A stretch of 64,000 nucleotides of DNA from Streptomyces spiralis. GTDB lineage: Bacteria; Actinomycetota; Actinomycetes; Streptomycetales; Streptomycetaceae. Position 1 is the stretch's first letter. Each line of letters opens with the position of its first letter. Of the stretch, positions 8,009 to 22,773 are shown piece by piece. The position numbers were made by a program, and so were the translations under genes. The notes below the pieces were generated by a model that was not told the origin of the DNA, made no database searches, and was given only the letters and a program-made list of their open reading frames with translations. The stretch spans positions 79,542-143,541 of the forward strand of contig NZ_BNBC01000013.1 in NCBI RefSeq assembly GCF_014654675.1, read 5' to 3'.

Positions 8009-9001
8009 TCACCAGGCGAAGGCCTCCGGGGACGGTCCGGTACCCGGGAAGATCTCGTCCAGTTCGGCCAGCAGCTCCGCGCTCAGCTCCAGCTCGACGG
8101 CCCGCAGCGCGGACGCCAGCTGCTCGGCGGTGCGCGGGCCGACGATCGGGCCGGTCACGCCGGGCCGGGTGAGCAGCCAGGCCAGCGCGACCTCGCCGGG
8201 CTCCAGTCCGTGCTTGTCGAGCAGGTCCTCGTAGGACTGGATCTGGGCGCGGGCGCCGGGGTCGGCCAGCGTGGTGGCGGCCCGACCAGAGGCGCGGCGC
8301 CCGCCCTGGACCTCCTTCTTGATGACCCCGCCCAGCAGCCCGCCGTGCAGCGGCGACCAGGGGATGACCCCGAGGCCGTAGTCCTGGGCCGCCGGGATGA
8401 CCTCCATCTCGGCGCGGCGCTCCGCGAGGTTGTACAGGCACTGCTCGCTGACCAGGCCGATGGTGCCGCCCCGGCGGGCCGCGATCTCGTTGGCCTGGGC
8501 GATCTTGTAGCCGGGGAAGTTGGAGGAGCCGACGTAGAGGATCTTGCCCTGCTGGACCAGGACGTCGACGGCCTGCCAGATCTCCTCGAAGGGCGTGTTC
8601 CGGTCGATGTGGTGGAACTGGTAGACGTCGATGTGGTCGGTCTGCAGCCGCTTCAGGCTGGCGTCGACCGCGCGCCGGATGTTGAGGGCCGAGAGCTTGT
8701 CGTGGTTGGGCCAGGCCTCGCCGTCGGCACCCATGTTGCCGTAGACCTTGGTGGCGAGGACGACCTTGTCGCGCCGGTCGCCGCCCTTCGCGAACCAGTT
8801 GCCGATGATGGACTCGGTACGGCCCTTGTTCTCGCCCCACCCGTACACGTTGGCGGTGTCGAAGAAGTTGATCCCGGCGTCCAGCGCCGCGTCCATGATC
8901 GCGTGACTGTCGGCCTCGTCGGTCTGCGGCCCGAAGTTCATCGTCCCGAGGACGAGTCGGCTGACCTTGAGGCCCGTGCGTCCGAGCTGTGTGTACTTCA
9001 T
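8009..9001 (-). CDS. Aldo/keto reductase
   Basis: A 330-residue NADP(H)-dependent oxidoreductase with a (beta/alpha)8 barrel. The catalytic tetrad is visible: Asp in FFDTANVYG, Tyr of the same segment, Lys in VVLATKVYG and His in VYQFHHID. The C-terminal cofactor loop IVGPRTAEQL binds the 2'-phosphate of NADPH. The ATG start (MKYTQLGRTGLKVSRL) is typical of the YhdN/AKR11-12 group, whose members reduce diverse carbonyls. An open frame continues upstream of this ATG but carries no family similarity, so the shorter start is used. No operon partner is evident. Confidence 0.92.
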   Translation of the reverse strand: MKYTQLGRTGLKVSRLVLGTMNFGPQTDEADSHAIMDAALDAGINFFDTANVYGWGENKGRTESIIGNWFAKGGDRRDKVVLATKVYGNMGADGEAWPNHDKLSALNIRRAVDASLKRLQTDHIDVYQFHHIDRNTPFEEIWQAVDVLVQQGKILYVGSSNFPGYKIAQANEIAARRGGTIGLVSEQCLYNLAERRAEMEVIPAAQDYGLGVIPWSPLHGGLLGGVIKKEVQGGRRASGRAATTLADPGARAQIQSYEDLLDKHGLEPGEVALAWLLTRPGVTGPIVGPRTAEQLASALRAVELELSAELLAELDEIFPGTGPSPEAFAW

Positions 9002-9063
9002 GGTCTCCAAGCCAACGGCCTGGAGTGCGCTCAAGGCAAGGGGGAGTTGAGGCTGGAGCGCCG

Positions 9064-9576
9064 TCAGTCGCGGGGGAAGTCGTCCGTCTTGAGCACGAGG
9101 TCGACCACGGTGCCGGTGAGATCGATGGCGTTGCCGAAGTCCACCCTCGTCGGCTCGTCGTAGTCGCCCTGCTTGGGGTCGGTGTAGACGTGGCACCGGC
9201 CCTGGTAGGGATCGGCGATGACGTAGAGGGGGACCTCGGCCTCCGCGTAGGCGAACCTCTTCGGGCCGTAGTCGTTGGCGGCCGTGCCCTGGGAGATGAC
9301 CTCGGCGACGAACAGGACGTCCTGGTACCGCCAGTGGCCCTTTTTGTCCTTCTTGGCCGAGGCTTTGAGCCGGGCGACGTCCGGGCAGAAGCCGTTCAAA
9401 CCGTTCTCGTGGCCCGGGAAGTCGATGCGGACGTCCGAGAACACCCTCTCCATTCCGAACTTGGCCGCGACAGCTGCTGCGATCCGAAAGGTGATGTTCC
9501 AGTGAGTGTGCCGCCGCGGCGTCATGTGGATGGTGCCCCCGACGATCTCGACCCGGTATCCCTCGGGGACGGGCAT
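9064..9576 (-). CDS. Uma2 family (DUF820) restriction-endonuclease-fold protein
   Basis: A 170-residue protein with the PD-(D/E)XK-like Uma2 fold: GYRVEIVGGTIHMTP at the start, the first acidic site in CPDVARL (about 67), and DVLFVAEVIS followed by YGPKRFAYAEAEVPLYVIAD (about 85-120). The biological role of the family is unproven; members are numerous in Streptomyces and cyanobacteria. It begins about 20 residues later than typical members. An in-frame TGA lies 18 bases upstream of the ATG, so the N-terminal helix has been lost or replaced, and the next gene ends only 15 bases away. Confidence 0.85.
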   Translation of the reverse strand: MPVPEGYRVEIVGGTIHMTPRRHTHWNITFRIAAAVAAKFGMERVFSDVRIDFPGHENGLNGFCPDVARLKASAKKDKKGHWRYQDVLFVAEVISQGTAANDYGPKRFAYAEAEVPLYVIADPYQGRCHVYTDPKQGDYDEPTRVDFGNAIDLTGTVVDLVLKTDDFPRD

Positions 9577-9591
9577 GGCGTCGGAATTCGG

Positions 9592-10275
9592 TCAGCTTGT
9601 TCCGGCCACGTACGGCTGTCCGACCCCCCATGCCTCCCACATCGCCCCCGCGAAGGCCTCCGCGATCCGGTGCTCGCCGCTCGCGTTGGGGTGCGTGCCG
9701 TCGTAGGTGTCGGTGTGGATGTCGTACGACTCCGGGGGCGAGGCGAGCAGGATGGGTGAGCGGGGCTCGTCCAGGTCGGCGGCCGCCTTCGCGAGCAGGG
9801 CGTTGAAGAGGTCCACCTGGGTGGCGAAGAGCGCGTCCGCCTCCGCCCGTATGTTCGGGATCACCGGCAGCAGCACCATGCGGACGCGCGGGTTCGCCTC
9901 CCGTGCGCCCGCGACGAACGCCCGTACGTTCTCCGCCGTCTGCTCGGCGTTCGTGTAGAAGCCGAGGTCTATCAGGCCCAGCGAGACCAGCAGCACATCC
10001 GCCCGGCACTCCCGCACCGCACCGCCGATCAGCGGAGCCATGTGCAGCCACCCCTCTCCCCAGCCGGCCAGATGGGCGCGGGGGAAGCCGGGGTCGGCGT
10101 AGGCGTACGAGGTCGGCGCGTCCGCCGTCTTGTCGTACAGCGTCTCGCGCGGCCCGACGAAGGTGAACGGGCCGCCGTACGACACGCGCAGGTGCTGCCA
10201 CAGCCGGTGACGCCATGTGTGTTCGCCCGCGCTGCCGATCGTCATGGAGTCGCCGACGGGCATGAACCTGAGCAT
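9592..10275 (-). CDS. SGNH/GDSL hydrolase
   Basis: A 227-residue esterase/lipase-type hydrolase. Block I GDSMTIG (residues 8-14) holds the nucleophile Ser10, the block II/III region is LLVSLGLIDLGF, and block V DGTHPNASG supplies the Asp/His pair. The usual block III GxND is replaced by LGLIDLG, which may alter the oxyanion hole. There is no signal peptide, so the protein is likely cytoplasmic. It is transcribed toward the Uma2 gene with a 15-base gap and divergently from the secreted propeller protein. The substrate is unknown. Confidence 0.87.
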   Translation of the reverse strand: MLRFMPVGDSMTIGSAGEHTWRHRLWQHLRVSYGGPFTFVGPRETLYDKTADAPTSYAYADPGFPRAHLAGWGEGWLHMAPLIGGAVRECRADVLLVSLGLIDLGFYTNAEQTAENVRAFVAGAREANPRVRMVLLPVIPNIRAEADALFATQVDLFNALLAKAAADLDEPRSPILLASPPESYDIHTDTYDGTHPNASGEHRIAEAFAGAMWEAWGVGQPYVAGTS

Positions 10276-10363
10276 CCGCTCATGATGGACGATCGACGCG
10301 GAGGGTGCGATGTGAGGCCCGCCACCTCACGTGAACGGGCCCGTGTGATGGCAGGCTTGGAGG

Positions 10364-11365
10364 ATGCGCCGACCGTTCGCCCTGCTCGCCGGAGCCCTCC
10401 TCGTGGGCGCCTTCGCCCTGCCCGCCGCTGCGCCCGCCTCCGCCGCCGACGGGGACGGCGGCTTCACGATCAAGGACCCCCGGATCAAGGAGTCCAGCGG
10501 ACTGGCCGCCTCGCGTCTGCACCCCGGCATCTACTGGACGCACAACGACAGCGAAGACGGCCCCTACCTCTACGCCGTGGACTCCAGGACCGGCAAGACC
10601 GTCGCCACCGTCACGCTCAGCGGCATCGGCCGGCCCCGCGACGCCGAGGCCATCTCCATCGGTCCCGGCAACCAGATCTACGTCGGCGACATCGGCGACA
10701 ACCGCGACGGCACCTGGCCGTACGTCTGGATCTACAAGCTGCCCGAGCCCAAGGTGCTCAAGGACCAGACGATCCGGGCCACGCAGTACGTGGTGAAGTA
10801 CGCGGACGGCCCCCGCAACGCCGAGTCGCTCGTCGTGCACCCGAAGACCGGGCGGGTGTACATCATCGACAAGAAGGAGAACGGCGGTCACCTGTTCGAG
10901 GGGCCGGCCCGCCTGTCGCCCACCGGGACCAACGTCTTCAAGCCCATCGCGCCCGTCGACCTGTGGGCCACCGACGCCGCCTTCTCCCCGGACGGCACCC
11001 AACTGGCCGTACGCGGCTACTTCGGCGGGATCTACTACGACTGGAACGGCGGGAGGATCAAGCGCGAGGGCAGGCTGGAGGTGCCGTTGCAGGGGCAGGG
11101 CGAGTCGGTCACGTACAGCATCGACGGCACCAAGCTGATGTACGGCAGCGAGGGCGAGGACAGCCCCGTGCAGGCGGAGCCCGCGCCCGGCGGCGGGGGC
11201 GGCGGGACCTCGAAGCCGTCGTCGGGCGGAGGCGCCTCGGGCGCGCAGGCGTCCGGCGGGAGCGGTGGGGGCATCTCTGGCGAGCTCAAGACGGGCGGCG
11301 TCGTGGTCCTCGTGGCGGCGGTTGCGGTGTTCGGGCTGGGACGGATGTTGCGTCGACGGTCTTGA
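10364..11365 (+). CDS. Secreted or cell-surface beta-propeller-like protein
   Basis: A 333-residue protein. The signal peptide MRRPFALLAGALLVGAFALP ends at APASA, with cleavage near residue 28. The following 230 residues contain strand-rich, WD40/NHL-like repeats (GIYWTHNDSEDGPYLYAVDS, IYVGDIGDNRDG, RVYIIDKKE, AFSPDGTQLAVRG). A Gly/Ser-rich linker and one C-terminal helix (GVVVLVAAVAVFGLGRML) ending in RRRS follow, an arrangement that tethers the domain outside the membrane. Streptomyces has similar proteins of unknown role. The start codon ATG follows GGAGG by short spacing. Confidence 0.85.
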   Translation: MRRPFALLAGALLVGAFALPAAAPASAADGDGGFTIKDPRIKESSGLAASRLHPGIYWTHNDSEDGPYLYAVDSRTGKTVATVTLSGIGRPRDAEAISIGPGNQIYVGDIGDNRDGTWPYVWIYKLPEPKVLKDQTIRATQYVVKYADGPRNAESLVVHPKTGRVYIIDKKENGGHLFEGPARLSPTGTNVFKPIAPVDLWATDAAFSPDGTQLAVRGYFGGIYYDWNGGRIKREGRLEVPLQGQGESVTYSIDGTKLMYGSEGEDSPVQAEPAPGGGGGGTSKPSSGGGASGAQASGGSGGGISGELKTGGVVVLVAAVAVFGLGRMLRRRS

Positions 11366-11397
11366 CGGGCCTCCGACAATTCGCGTTCCATGGGTGA

Positions 11398-13002
<1,605 letters not shown>

Positions 13003-13038
13003 ACGCCGAGCGCGAGCCGTACGGCATCGTGAAAGGCG

Positions 13039-13065
13039 AGGGCGCCCGGTGTTCACGGGCGCCCT
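13039..13065. terminator. Bidirectional terminator between cellulase and serC
   Basis: A perfect 10-bp stem, AGGGCGCCCG / CGGGCGCCCT, with a 7-base loop. It extends outward through GTGAA/TTCAC after a bulge. It sits between two convergent genes and can terminate both. Confidence 0.75.
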
Positions 13066-13121
13066 TCACCGTTCTCGTCGTCGTACCGCGAGAGTTCAGA
13101 GCCCCTCGCGTACCCGAGAGG

Positions 13122-17321
<4,200 letters not shown>

Positions 17322-17397
17322 CGGTCATCGCCGGGGCCCTGGCAGGCACCGGCATCCGAGACAGCTGCAAAATGGGTTCACACGCCTGACGGAGGTC

Positions 17398-17419
17398 TAC
17401 TACCCTGGACTCAGTAGTA
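17398..17419 (+). promoter_or_regulatory. Dyad upstream of the DMT transporter
   Basis: TACTAC (17398-17403) and GTAGTA (17414-17419) form a perfect 6-bp dyad with a 10-base spacer. It ends seven bases before a short upstream ORF and about 60 bases before the transporter. It is a candidate operator or part of the promoter. Confidence 0.35.
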
Positions 17420-17426
17420 CATCGCG

Positions 17427-17483
17427 ATGAACGACCAACTCCCGGGCCCAGCGCCCCCGAACCCGACCCTGGACCGCCCGTGA
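17427..17483 (+). CDS. 18-codon leader ORF overlapping the transporter start
   Basis: An ATG-initiated ORF encodes MNDQLPGPAPPNPTLDRP. Its TGA overlaps the GTG start of the transporter gene in the form GTGA, the classic arrangement for translational coupling. The peptide is Pro-rich (six Pro in 18) and has no known family. It could be a leader peptide, or the upstream part of a transcript whose true initiation is at the GTG. No separate ribosome binding site is evident for the GTG. Confidence 0.35.
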   Translation: MNDQLPGPAPPNPTLDRP

Positions 17484-18430
17484 CCACCCCCAGCGCCGCC
17501 AGCCCGTCCTCGTCGACCCCCCTCGCGCCTGCCGCCGGTGCCCAGGCGCCCGCGCCGGGAACTCCTGCGTCGCGCCGCTTCGGCTCACTCGGTCCCGTCG
17601 GGCTGGTGCTCGCCGGCGGCGTCTCGGTGCAGTTCGGTGGCGCGCTGGCGGTGACGCTGATGCCACGGGCGGGTGCGCTCGGCGTGGTGAGCCTGAGGCT
17701 GCTGGTGGCCGCGATCGTGCTGCTGCTCGTCTGCCGGCCCCGGCTGCGCGGGCACTCGCGCGCCGACTGGGGCACGGTCGTCGTCTTCGGTGTCACGATG
17801 GCCGCGATGAACGGTCTGTTCTACCAGGCCGTCGACCGCATCCCGCTCGGACCCGCGGTCACCCTGGAAGTCCTCGGCCCGCTCGCCCTGTCGGTCCTGG
17901 CCTCCCGCCGTGCGGTCAACGCGGTGTGGGCGGCACTGGCCCTGGCCGGTGTGTTCCTGCTCGGCGGCGGGGACTTCGGCAGCCTCGATCCCGCCGGGGT
18001 GGCCTTCGCGCTCGGCGCGGGTGCGATGTGGGCGGCGTACATCGTCTTCAGCGCCCGCACCGGCCGGCGCTTCCCGCAGGCCGACGGTCTGGCCCTGGCG
18101 ATGGCGGTCGGCGCGGTGCTGTTCCTGCCGCTGGGGATCGCCGAGTCGGGCGCGAAGCTGGCCGACCCGACGACGTTCGGGCTGGGCGCGGCGGTGGCGC
18201 TGCTCTCCTCCGTCCTGCCCTACACCCTCGAACTGCTGGCCCTGCGCCGCCTGCCCGCCTCCACCTTCGCCGTCCTCATGAGCCTGGAACCGGCCCTCGC
18301 TGCCACAGCGGGCTTCCTCATCCTGGGCCAGTCCCTCACCTCCGCCCAGGGCCTCGCCATCACCCTGGTCATCGCGGCGAGCATGGGCGCGATACGCACG
18401 CAGGTGGGGCGAGGGAAGGGTACTTCCTGA
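17480..18430 (+). CDS. EamA/RhaT family (DMT superfamily) exporter
   Basis: A 316-residue membrane protein with ten predicted helices in two EamA repeats (about 37-165 and 180-310). Signature segments are GLVLAGGVSVQFGGALAVTL, MAAMNGLFYQAVDRIPLGPA and SSVLPYTLELLALRRLPAST, the last close to the RhtA threonine/homoserine exporter branch. The N-terminal 35 residues are a Ser/Pro/Ala-rich cytoplasmic tail. The GTG start overlaps the stop of an 18-codon leader ORF. The substrate is unassigned; amino acids or metabolites are typical. Confidence 0.88.
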   Translation: MTTPSAASPSSSTPLAPAAGAQAPAPGTPASRRFGSLGPVGLVLAGGVSVQFGGALAVTLMPRAGALGVVSLRLLVAAIVLLLVCRPRLRGHSRADWGTVVVFGVTMAAMNGLFYQAVDRIPLGPAVTLEVLGPLALSVLASRRAVNAVWAALALAGVFLLGGGDFGSLDPAGVAFALGAGAMWAAYIVFSARTGRRFPQADGLALAMAVGAVLFLPLGIAESGAKLADPTTFGLGAAVALLSSVLPYTLELLALRRLPASTFAVLMSLEPALAATAGFLILGQSLTSAQGLAITLVIAASMGAIRTQVGRGKGTS

Positions 18431-18606
18431 CCGGCGAGGACGACTGAGACGGTCCGGCGGGCGGGTTCCGGCTTCCGGAGTGATCCGCAGGCGCCCGCTC
18501 AGGGCGCGACCCTGGTCCTCGCGTCCGCGATCCACCCGGCCGCGTCGAAGCCGATCTCGGCAGAAACGCGTTCAGGGCCTCGCCATGGCTCCACCCAGAA
18601 ATCATG

Positions 18607-18618
18607 CAAGCATGCTTG
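18607..18618 (+). promoter_or_regulatory. Palindrome at the head of the acyl-CoA operon
   Basis: CAAGCATGCTTG is a perfect 12-bp palindrome flanked by AT-rich sequence (ATCATG before, ATTGTTTTC after), unusual in this GC-rich window. It ends 33 bases before the first gene of an eight-gene operon that finishes with a TetR gene. It is the natural candidate operator for that TetR protein. The intergenic 18431-18606 holds nothing else I can name. Confidence 0.5.
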
Positions 18619-18651
18619 ATTGTTTTCATGCCCGGTGCCATGCTCCCCCTC

Positions 18652-19446
18652 ATGGCCGACCCGACGCCCGTCATCGACGACCTGCGTGTGGAGAGCGACG
18701 AACTCGACCGGCTGGTGGCCGAGTTGGAGCCGGAACTATGGACGCTCCCGACCCCCGCGCCCCGCTGGACCATCGCTCACCAGATCGCCCACCTCGCCTG
18801 GACCGACCGCTCGGCGCTGCTGGCCGTCACCGACGCGGAAGCCTTCCGGGTGTTGGTCGACAAGGCCCTCGCCGCCCCCGGCACGTTCGTCGACGAGGGC
18901 GCCGAGGAGGGCGCGCACCTGCCGCCCGCCGAGCTGCTGGCCCGCTGGCGGGAGGGCCATACGGCGCTCGGCCGGGCGCTGCGCGAGGCCCCGCCCGGCG
19001 CCCGCTTCCCCTGGTACGGCCCGCCCATGTCCACGGCCTCCATGGCCACCGCCCGTCTGATGGAGACCTGGGCGCACGGCCTGGACGTCGCCGAAGCGCT
19101 CGGCAAGGCCCGTCCCCCCACCGACCGCCTCCGGCACATCGCCCGCCTCGGCGTGCGCACCCGCGACTTCGCGTACGGCGTGCACGGACTGACCCCGCCG
19201 GCCGGCGAGTTCCGCGTCGAACTCACCTCACCCGCAGGCGAGACGTGGGCCTACGGACCCGAGGACGCCCCGCAGCGCGTCACCGGCCCCGCCCTCGACT
19301 TCTGCCTGCTGGTCACCCAGCGCGCCCACCGCGCCGACCTCGCCCTGACCGCAGCGGGCCCGGACGCCGACCGCTGGCTGGACATCGCCCAGGCCTTCGC
19401 CGGGCCGCCCGGTACCGGACGCACTCCGAAGGGGGAACCGGCGTGA
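18652..19446 (+). CDS. TIGR03084 family (DinB/MDMPI-like) metal-binding protein
   Basis: A 264-residue protein. The N-terminal helical bundle (about 1-150) belongs to the DinB/mycothiol-dependent maleylpyruvate isomerase group, with the metal-site His in [14 protein letters not shown] and [12 protein letters not shown] second alpha/beta domain follows. The actinobacterial family TIGR03084 is typically next to acyl-CoA carboxylase genes, as here. Its reaction is unknown; a mycothiol-dependent step or CoA-substrate chemistry is conceivable. The start [11 protein letters not shown] is chosen over an ATG 48 bases upstream, which would lie inside the promoter palindrome. It overlaps the next gene by four bases (GTGA). 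Confidence 0.85.
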   Translation: MADPTPVIDDLRVESDELDRLVAELEPELWTLPTPAPRWTIAHQIAHLAWTDRSALLAVTDAEAFRVLVDKALAAPGTFVDEGAEEGAHLPPAELLARWREGHTALGRALREAPPGARFPWYGPPMSTASMATARLMETWAHGLDVAEALGKARPPTDRLRHIARLGVRTRDFAYGVHGLTPPAGEFRVELTSPAGETWAYGPEDAPQRVTGPALDFCLLVTQRAHRADLALTAAGPDADRWLDIAQAFAGPPGTGRTPKGEPA

Positions 19447-21173
19447 CGGTCCTGCGCATCGGCAACTTCTCCGGTTTCTACGGCGACCGCTTCGACGCCC
19501 TGCGCGAGATGCTCACCGGCGGCGAACTCGACGTCCTCACCGGCGACTACCTCGCCGAACTCACCCTGCTCATCCTCGGCCGGGACCGGCTGAAGGACCC
19601 CTCCGCCGGGTACGCCCGCACCTTCCCGCGCCAGCTGGAGGACTGCCTCGGCCTCGCGCACGAGCGGGGGGTGCGGATCGTCACCAACGCCGGCGGACTC
19701 AACCCGGCCGGACTCGCCGACGACATACGGCAGCTTGCACGGCGACTCGGCATACCGGTCAAGGTCGCGCACGTCGAGGGCGACGACCTCACCACGACCC
19801 ACCCCGGGGCTCCCGACCCCGCTGGAGCAGAGGGGACCCCCACGGGCACCCTCGCCGCCCACGCCTACCTCGGCGGCTTCGGGATCGCCGCCTGCCTGCG
19901 CGCGGGCGCCGACATCGTCGTCACCGGGCGGGTCACCGACGCGGCCCTGGTCACCGGGCCCGCCGCCGCCCACTTCGGCTGGCAGCCGGGGGAGTACGAC
20001 CGGCTCGCGGGTGCCGTCGTCGCCGGGCACGTACTGGAGTGCGGCGCCCAGGCCACCGGCGGCAACTATGCCTTCTTCACCGACCACGGCCTCGAGCGGC
20101 TGCGCCATCCCGGCTTCCCGCTCGCCGAGATCCACGCCGACGGCACCTGCGTCGTCACCAAGCACCCAGGCACCGGCGGTGTCGTCGACACCGGCACGGT
20201 GACCGCCCAGCTGCTGTACGAGACGGCCGGCGCCCGGTACGCCGGGCCCGATGTCACCACGCGGCTGGACACCGTACGGCTGCGCCAGGACGGACCCGAG
20301 CGGGTGCGCGTCGAGGGTGTGCGCGGTGAGGCTCCGCCGCCCACCCTCAAGGTCGGGCGGGGCCGCCTCGGCGGCTTCCGCAACGAGGTCACCTTCGTCC
20401 TGACCGGGCTCGACATCGAGCGCAAGGCCGAACTGGTGCGCCGGCAGATGGAGGACGCCCTCGGCGCCGCCAAGTCACGCCCGGCCGAGGTGCGCTGGGA
20501 CCTGGTGCGCACCGACCGGGCCGACGCCGACTCCGAGGAGACCGCCAGCGCGCTGCTCCGCCTCGTCGTGCGCGACCGGGATCCGGAAGCCGTGGGGCGG
20601 GCGTTCAGCGGGGCCGCCGTGGAGCTGGCGCTGGCCGGATACCCCGGCTTCCACATGCTCGCACCGCCCGGGAAGGGCGCGCCCTACGGCGTCTTCGAGG
20701 CCGCCCACGTCCCACAGGACGCCGTGGAGCATCTGGCCGTCCTCCACGACGGCCGCCGTATCGCCGTGCCGCCGCCCCACGACACCCGCGCGCTCGACGA
20801 CGTACCGGAGCCGCCGCTGCCGGACCCCCTTCCCGGCGGGCCCGTACGGCGTGCCCCGCTCGGGCTCGTCGCCGGGGCCCGCAGCGGCGACAAGGGCGGG
20901 GACGCCAACGTCGGTGTGTGGGCGCGGTCGGAGGACGGCTGGCGGTGGCTCGCACACGAGCTGACCGCCGACCGGTTCCGGCAGCTGATCCCCGAGAGCC
21001 GGGCGCTGCCCGTCACCCGGCACGTCCTGCCCCGTCTGCGCGCCCTCAACTTCGTCGTCGAGGGGTTCCTCGGCGAGGGCGTCGCCGCCCAGCACCGCTT
21101 CGACCCGCAGGCCAAGGCCCTCGGCGAGTGGCTGCGCTCCCGCCACCTGGACATCCCGGAGGCCCTGCTGTGA
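19443..21173 (+). CDS. Acyclic terpene utilization AtuA-like protein (DUF1446)
   Basis: A 576-residue protein. The N-terminal DUF1446 domain (about 1-440) starts [13 protein letters not shown] and contains [12 protein letters not shown], a Gly-rich stretch around [20 protein letters not shown] and [16 protein letters not shown]-terminal AtuA ferredoxin-like domain (about 470-576) contains [13 protein letters not shown]. AtuA is essential for citronellol/geraniol degradation in Pseudomonas, but its catalytic role is still unclear. In this operon it stands between TIGR03084 and the carboxyltransferase. GTG start overlaps the upstream stop, and its own stop overlaps the next GTG, so translation is coupled on both sides. 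Confidence 0.9.
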   Translation: MTVLRIGNFSGFYGDRFDALREMLTGGELDVLTGDYLAELTLLILGRDRLKDPSAGYARTFPRQLEDCLGLAHERGVRIVTNAGGLNPAGLADDIRQLARRLGIPVKVAHVEGDDLTTTHPGAPDPAGAEGTPTGTLAAHAYLGGFGIAACLRAGADIVVTGRVTDAALVTGPAAAHFGWQPGEYDRLAGAVVAGHVLECGAQATGGNYAFFTDHGLERLRHPGFPLAEIHADGTCVVTKHPGTGGVVDTGTVTAQLLYETAGARYAGPDVTTRLDTVRLRQDGPERVRVEGVRGEAPPPTLKVGRGRLGGFRNEVTFVLTGLDIERKAELVRRQMEDALGAAKSRPAEVRWDLVRTDRADADSEETASALLRLVVRDRDPEAVGRAFSGAAVELALAGYPGFHMLAPPGKGAPYGVFEAAHVPQDAVEHLAVLHDGRRIAVPPPHDTRALDDVPEPPLPDPLPGGPVRRAPLGLVAGARSGDKGGDANVGVWARSEDGWRWLAHELTADRFRQLIPESRALPVTRHVLPRLRALNFVVEGFLGEGVAAQHRFDPQAKALGEWLRSRHLDIPEALL

Positions 21174-22768
21174 CGGTCCTGTCCTCCTCCCTGGACGCCG
21201 GCTCCGCCGCGTACCGGGAAAACCGCGAGGCCATGCTCGCCAGGCTCGCCGATCTCGAAGCCGAGCACGCCAAGGCGCTCGCGGGCGGCGGCGCCAAGTA
21301 CGTCGAACGGCACCGGCGACGCGGCAAACTGCTCGCCCGGGAACGCATCGAGCTGCTCCTCGACCCCGACACGCCGTTCCTGGAGCTGTCCCCGCTCGCC
21401 GCCTGGGGCAGCGACTACACCGTCGGCGCCTCGCTGGTCACCGGGATCGGGGTCGTCGAGGGCGTCGAATGCCTGATCACCGCCAACGACCCCACCGTGC
21501 GCGGCGGCGCCAGCAACCCGTGGAGCCTGAAGAAGGCCCTGCGCGCCAACGACATCGCCCTCGCCAACCGGCTGCCCTGCATCAGCCTGGTGGAGTCGGG
21601 CGGCGCGGATCTGCCGTCCCAGAAGGAGATCTTCATCCCGGGCGGCGCCATCTTCCGGGACCTGACCCGGCTGTCGGCGGCCGGCATCCCCACCGTCGCC
21701 GTCGTCTTCGGCAACTCCACCGCCGGCGGCGCCTACATCCCCGGCATGTCCGACCACGTGATCATGGTCAAGGAGCGGGCCAAGGTGTTCCTCGGCGGGC
21801 CGCCGCTGGTGAAGATGGCCACCGGTGAGGAGAGCGACGACGAGTCGCTGGGCGGCGCCGAGATGCACGCGCGCGTGTCCGGACTCGCCGACCACTTCGC
21901 CGTCGACGAGCAGGACGCCCTCAGACAGGCACGCCGCGTCGTCGCCCGCCTCAACCACCGCAAGGCCCACCCCGATCCCCCCTTCGCAGAGCCCCCGAAA
22001 TATGACAACGAGGAACTTCTCGGCATCGTTCCGGGCGATCTGAAGACCCCCTTCGACCCGCGCGAGGTGATCGCCCGCATCGTCGACGCCTCCGACTTCG
22101 ACGCGTTCAAACCGCTGTACGGGACCAGCCTGGTCACCGGCTGGGCGAGCCTCCACGGCTACCCCGTCGGCATCCTCGCCAACGCCCAGGGCGTGCTGTT
22201 CAGCGAGGAGTCGCAGAAGGCCGCCCAGTTCATCCAGCTCGCCAACCAGCGCGACATCCCCCTGCTGTTCCTGCACAACACCACCGGCTACATGGTCGGC
22301 CGCGCATACGAACAGGGCGGCATCATCAAGCACGGCGCCATGATGATCAACGCGGTCTCCAACTCCCGCGTTCCCCACCTCTCCGTCCTCATGGGCGCCT
22401 CCTACGGCGCCGGGCACTACGGCATGTGCGGACGGGCCTACGACCCGCGCTTCCTGTTCGCCTGGCCCAGTGCCAAGTCCGCCGTCATGGGCCCGCAGCA
22501 GCTCGCCGGCGTGCTGTCGATCGTCGCCCGGCAGTCGGCGGCGGCCAAGGGACAGCCGTACGACGACGAGGCGGACGCGGCGCTGCGCGCCATGGTCGAG
22601 CAGCAGATCGAGTCCGAGTCACTGCCGATGTTCCTGTCCGGCCGGCTGTACGACGACGGCGTCATCGACCCGCGCGACACCCGCACCGTCCTCGGCATCT
22701 GCCTCTCGGCCATCCACACCGCCCCCTACGAGGGCGCGCGCGGCGGCTTCGGCGTCTTCCGGATGTGA
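21170..22768 (+). CDS. Acyl-CoA carboxylase beta subunit (carboxyltransferase)
   Basis: A 532-residue carboxyltransferase that moves CO2 from carboxybiotin to an acyl-CoA. The N-half contains SLVESGGADLPSQKEIF and GNSTAGGAYIPGMSDHV (oxyanion hole and CoA pocket). The C-half contains FLHNTTGYMVGRAYEQGGI and GAGHYGMCGRAYDPRFLF. The sequence style (MCC/GCC group: GGAYIPGMSDH, MCGRAYDPRF) suits branched 3-methyl-enoyl substrates such as methylcrotonyl- or geranyl-CoA better than acetyl- or propionyl-CoA. The following biotin carboxylase gene starts five bases after its stop. GTG start overlaps the AtuA stop. Confidence 0.92.
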   Translation: MTVLSSSLDAGSAAYRENREAMLARLADLEAEHAKALAGGGAKYVERHRRRGKLLARERIELLLDPDTPFLELSPLAAWGSDYTVGASLVTGIGVVEGVECLITANDPTVRGGASNPWSLKKALRANDIALANRLPCISLVESGGADLPSQKEIFIPGGAIFRDLTRLSAAGIPTVAVVFGNSTAGGAYIPGMSDHVIMVKERAKVFLGGPPLVKMATGEESDDESLGGAEMHARVSGLADHFAVDEQDALRQARRVVARLNHRKAHPDPPFAEPPKYDNEELLGIVPGDLKTPFDPREVIARIVDASDFDAFKPLYGTSLVTGWASLHGYPVGILANAQGVLFSEESQKAAQFIQLANQRDIPLLFLHNTTGYMVGRAYEQGGIIKHGAMMINAVSNSRVPHLSVLMGASYGAGHYGMCGRAYDPRFLFAWPSAKSAVMGPQQLAGVLSIVARQSAAAKGQPYDDEADAALRAMVEQQIESESLPMFLSGRLYDDGVIDPRDTRTVLGICLSAIHTAPYEGARGGFGVFRM

Positions 22769-22773
22769 GGTCC

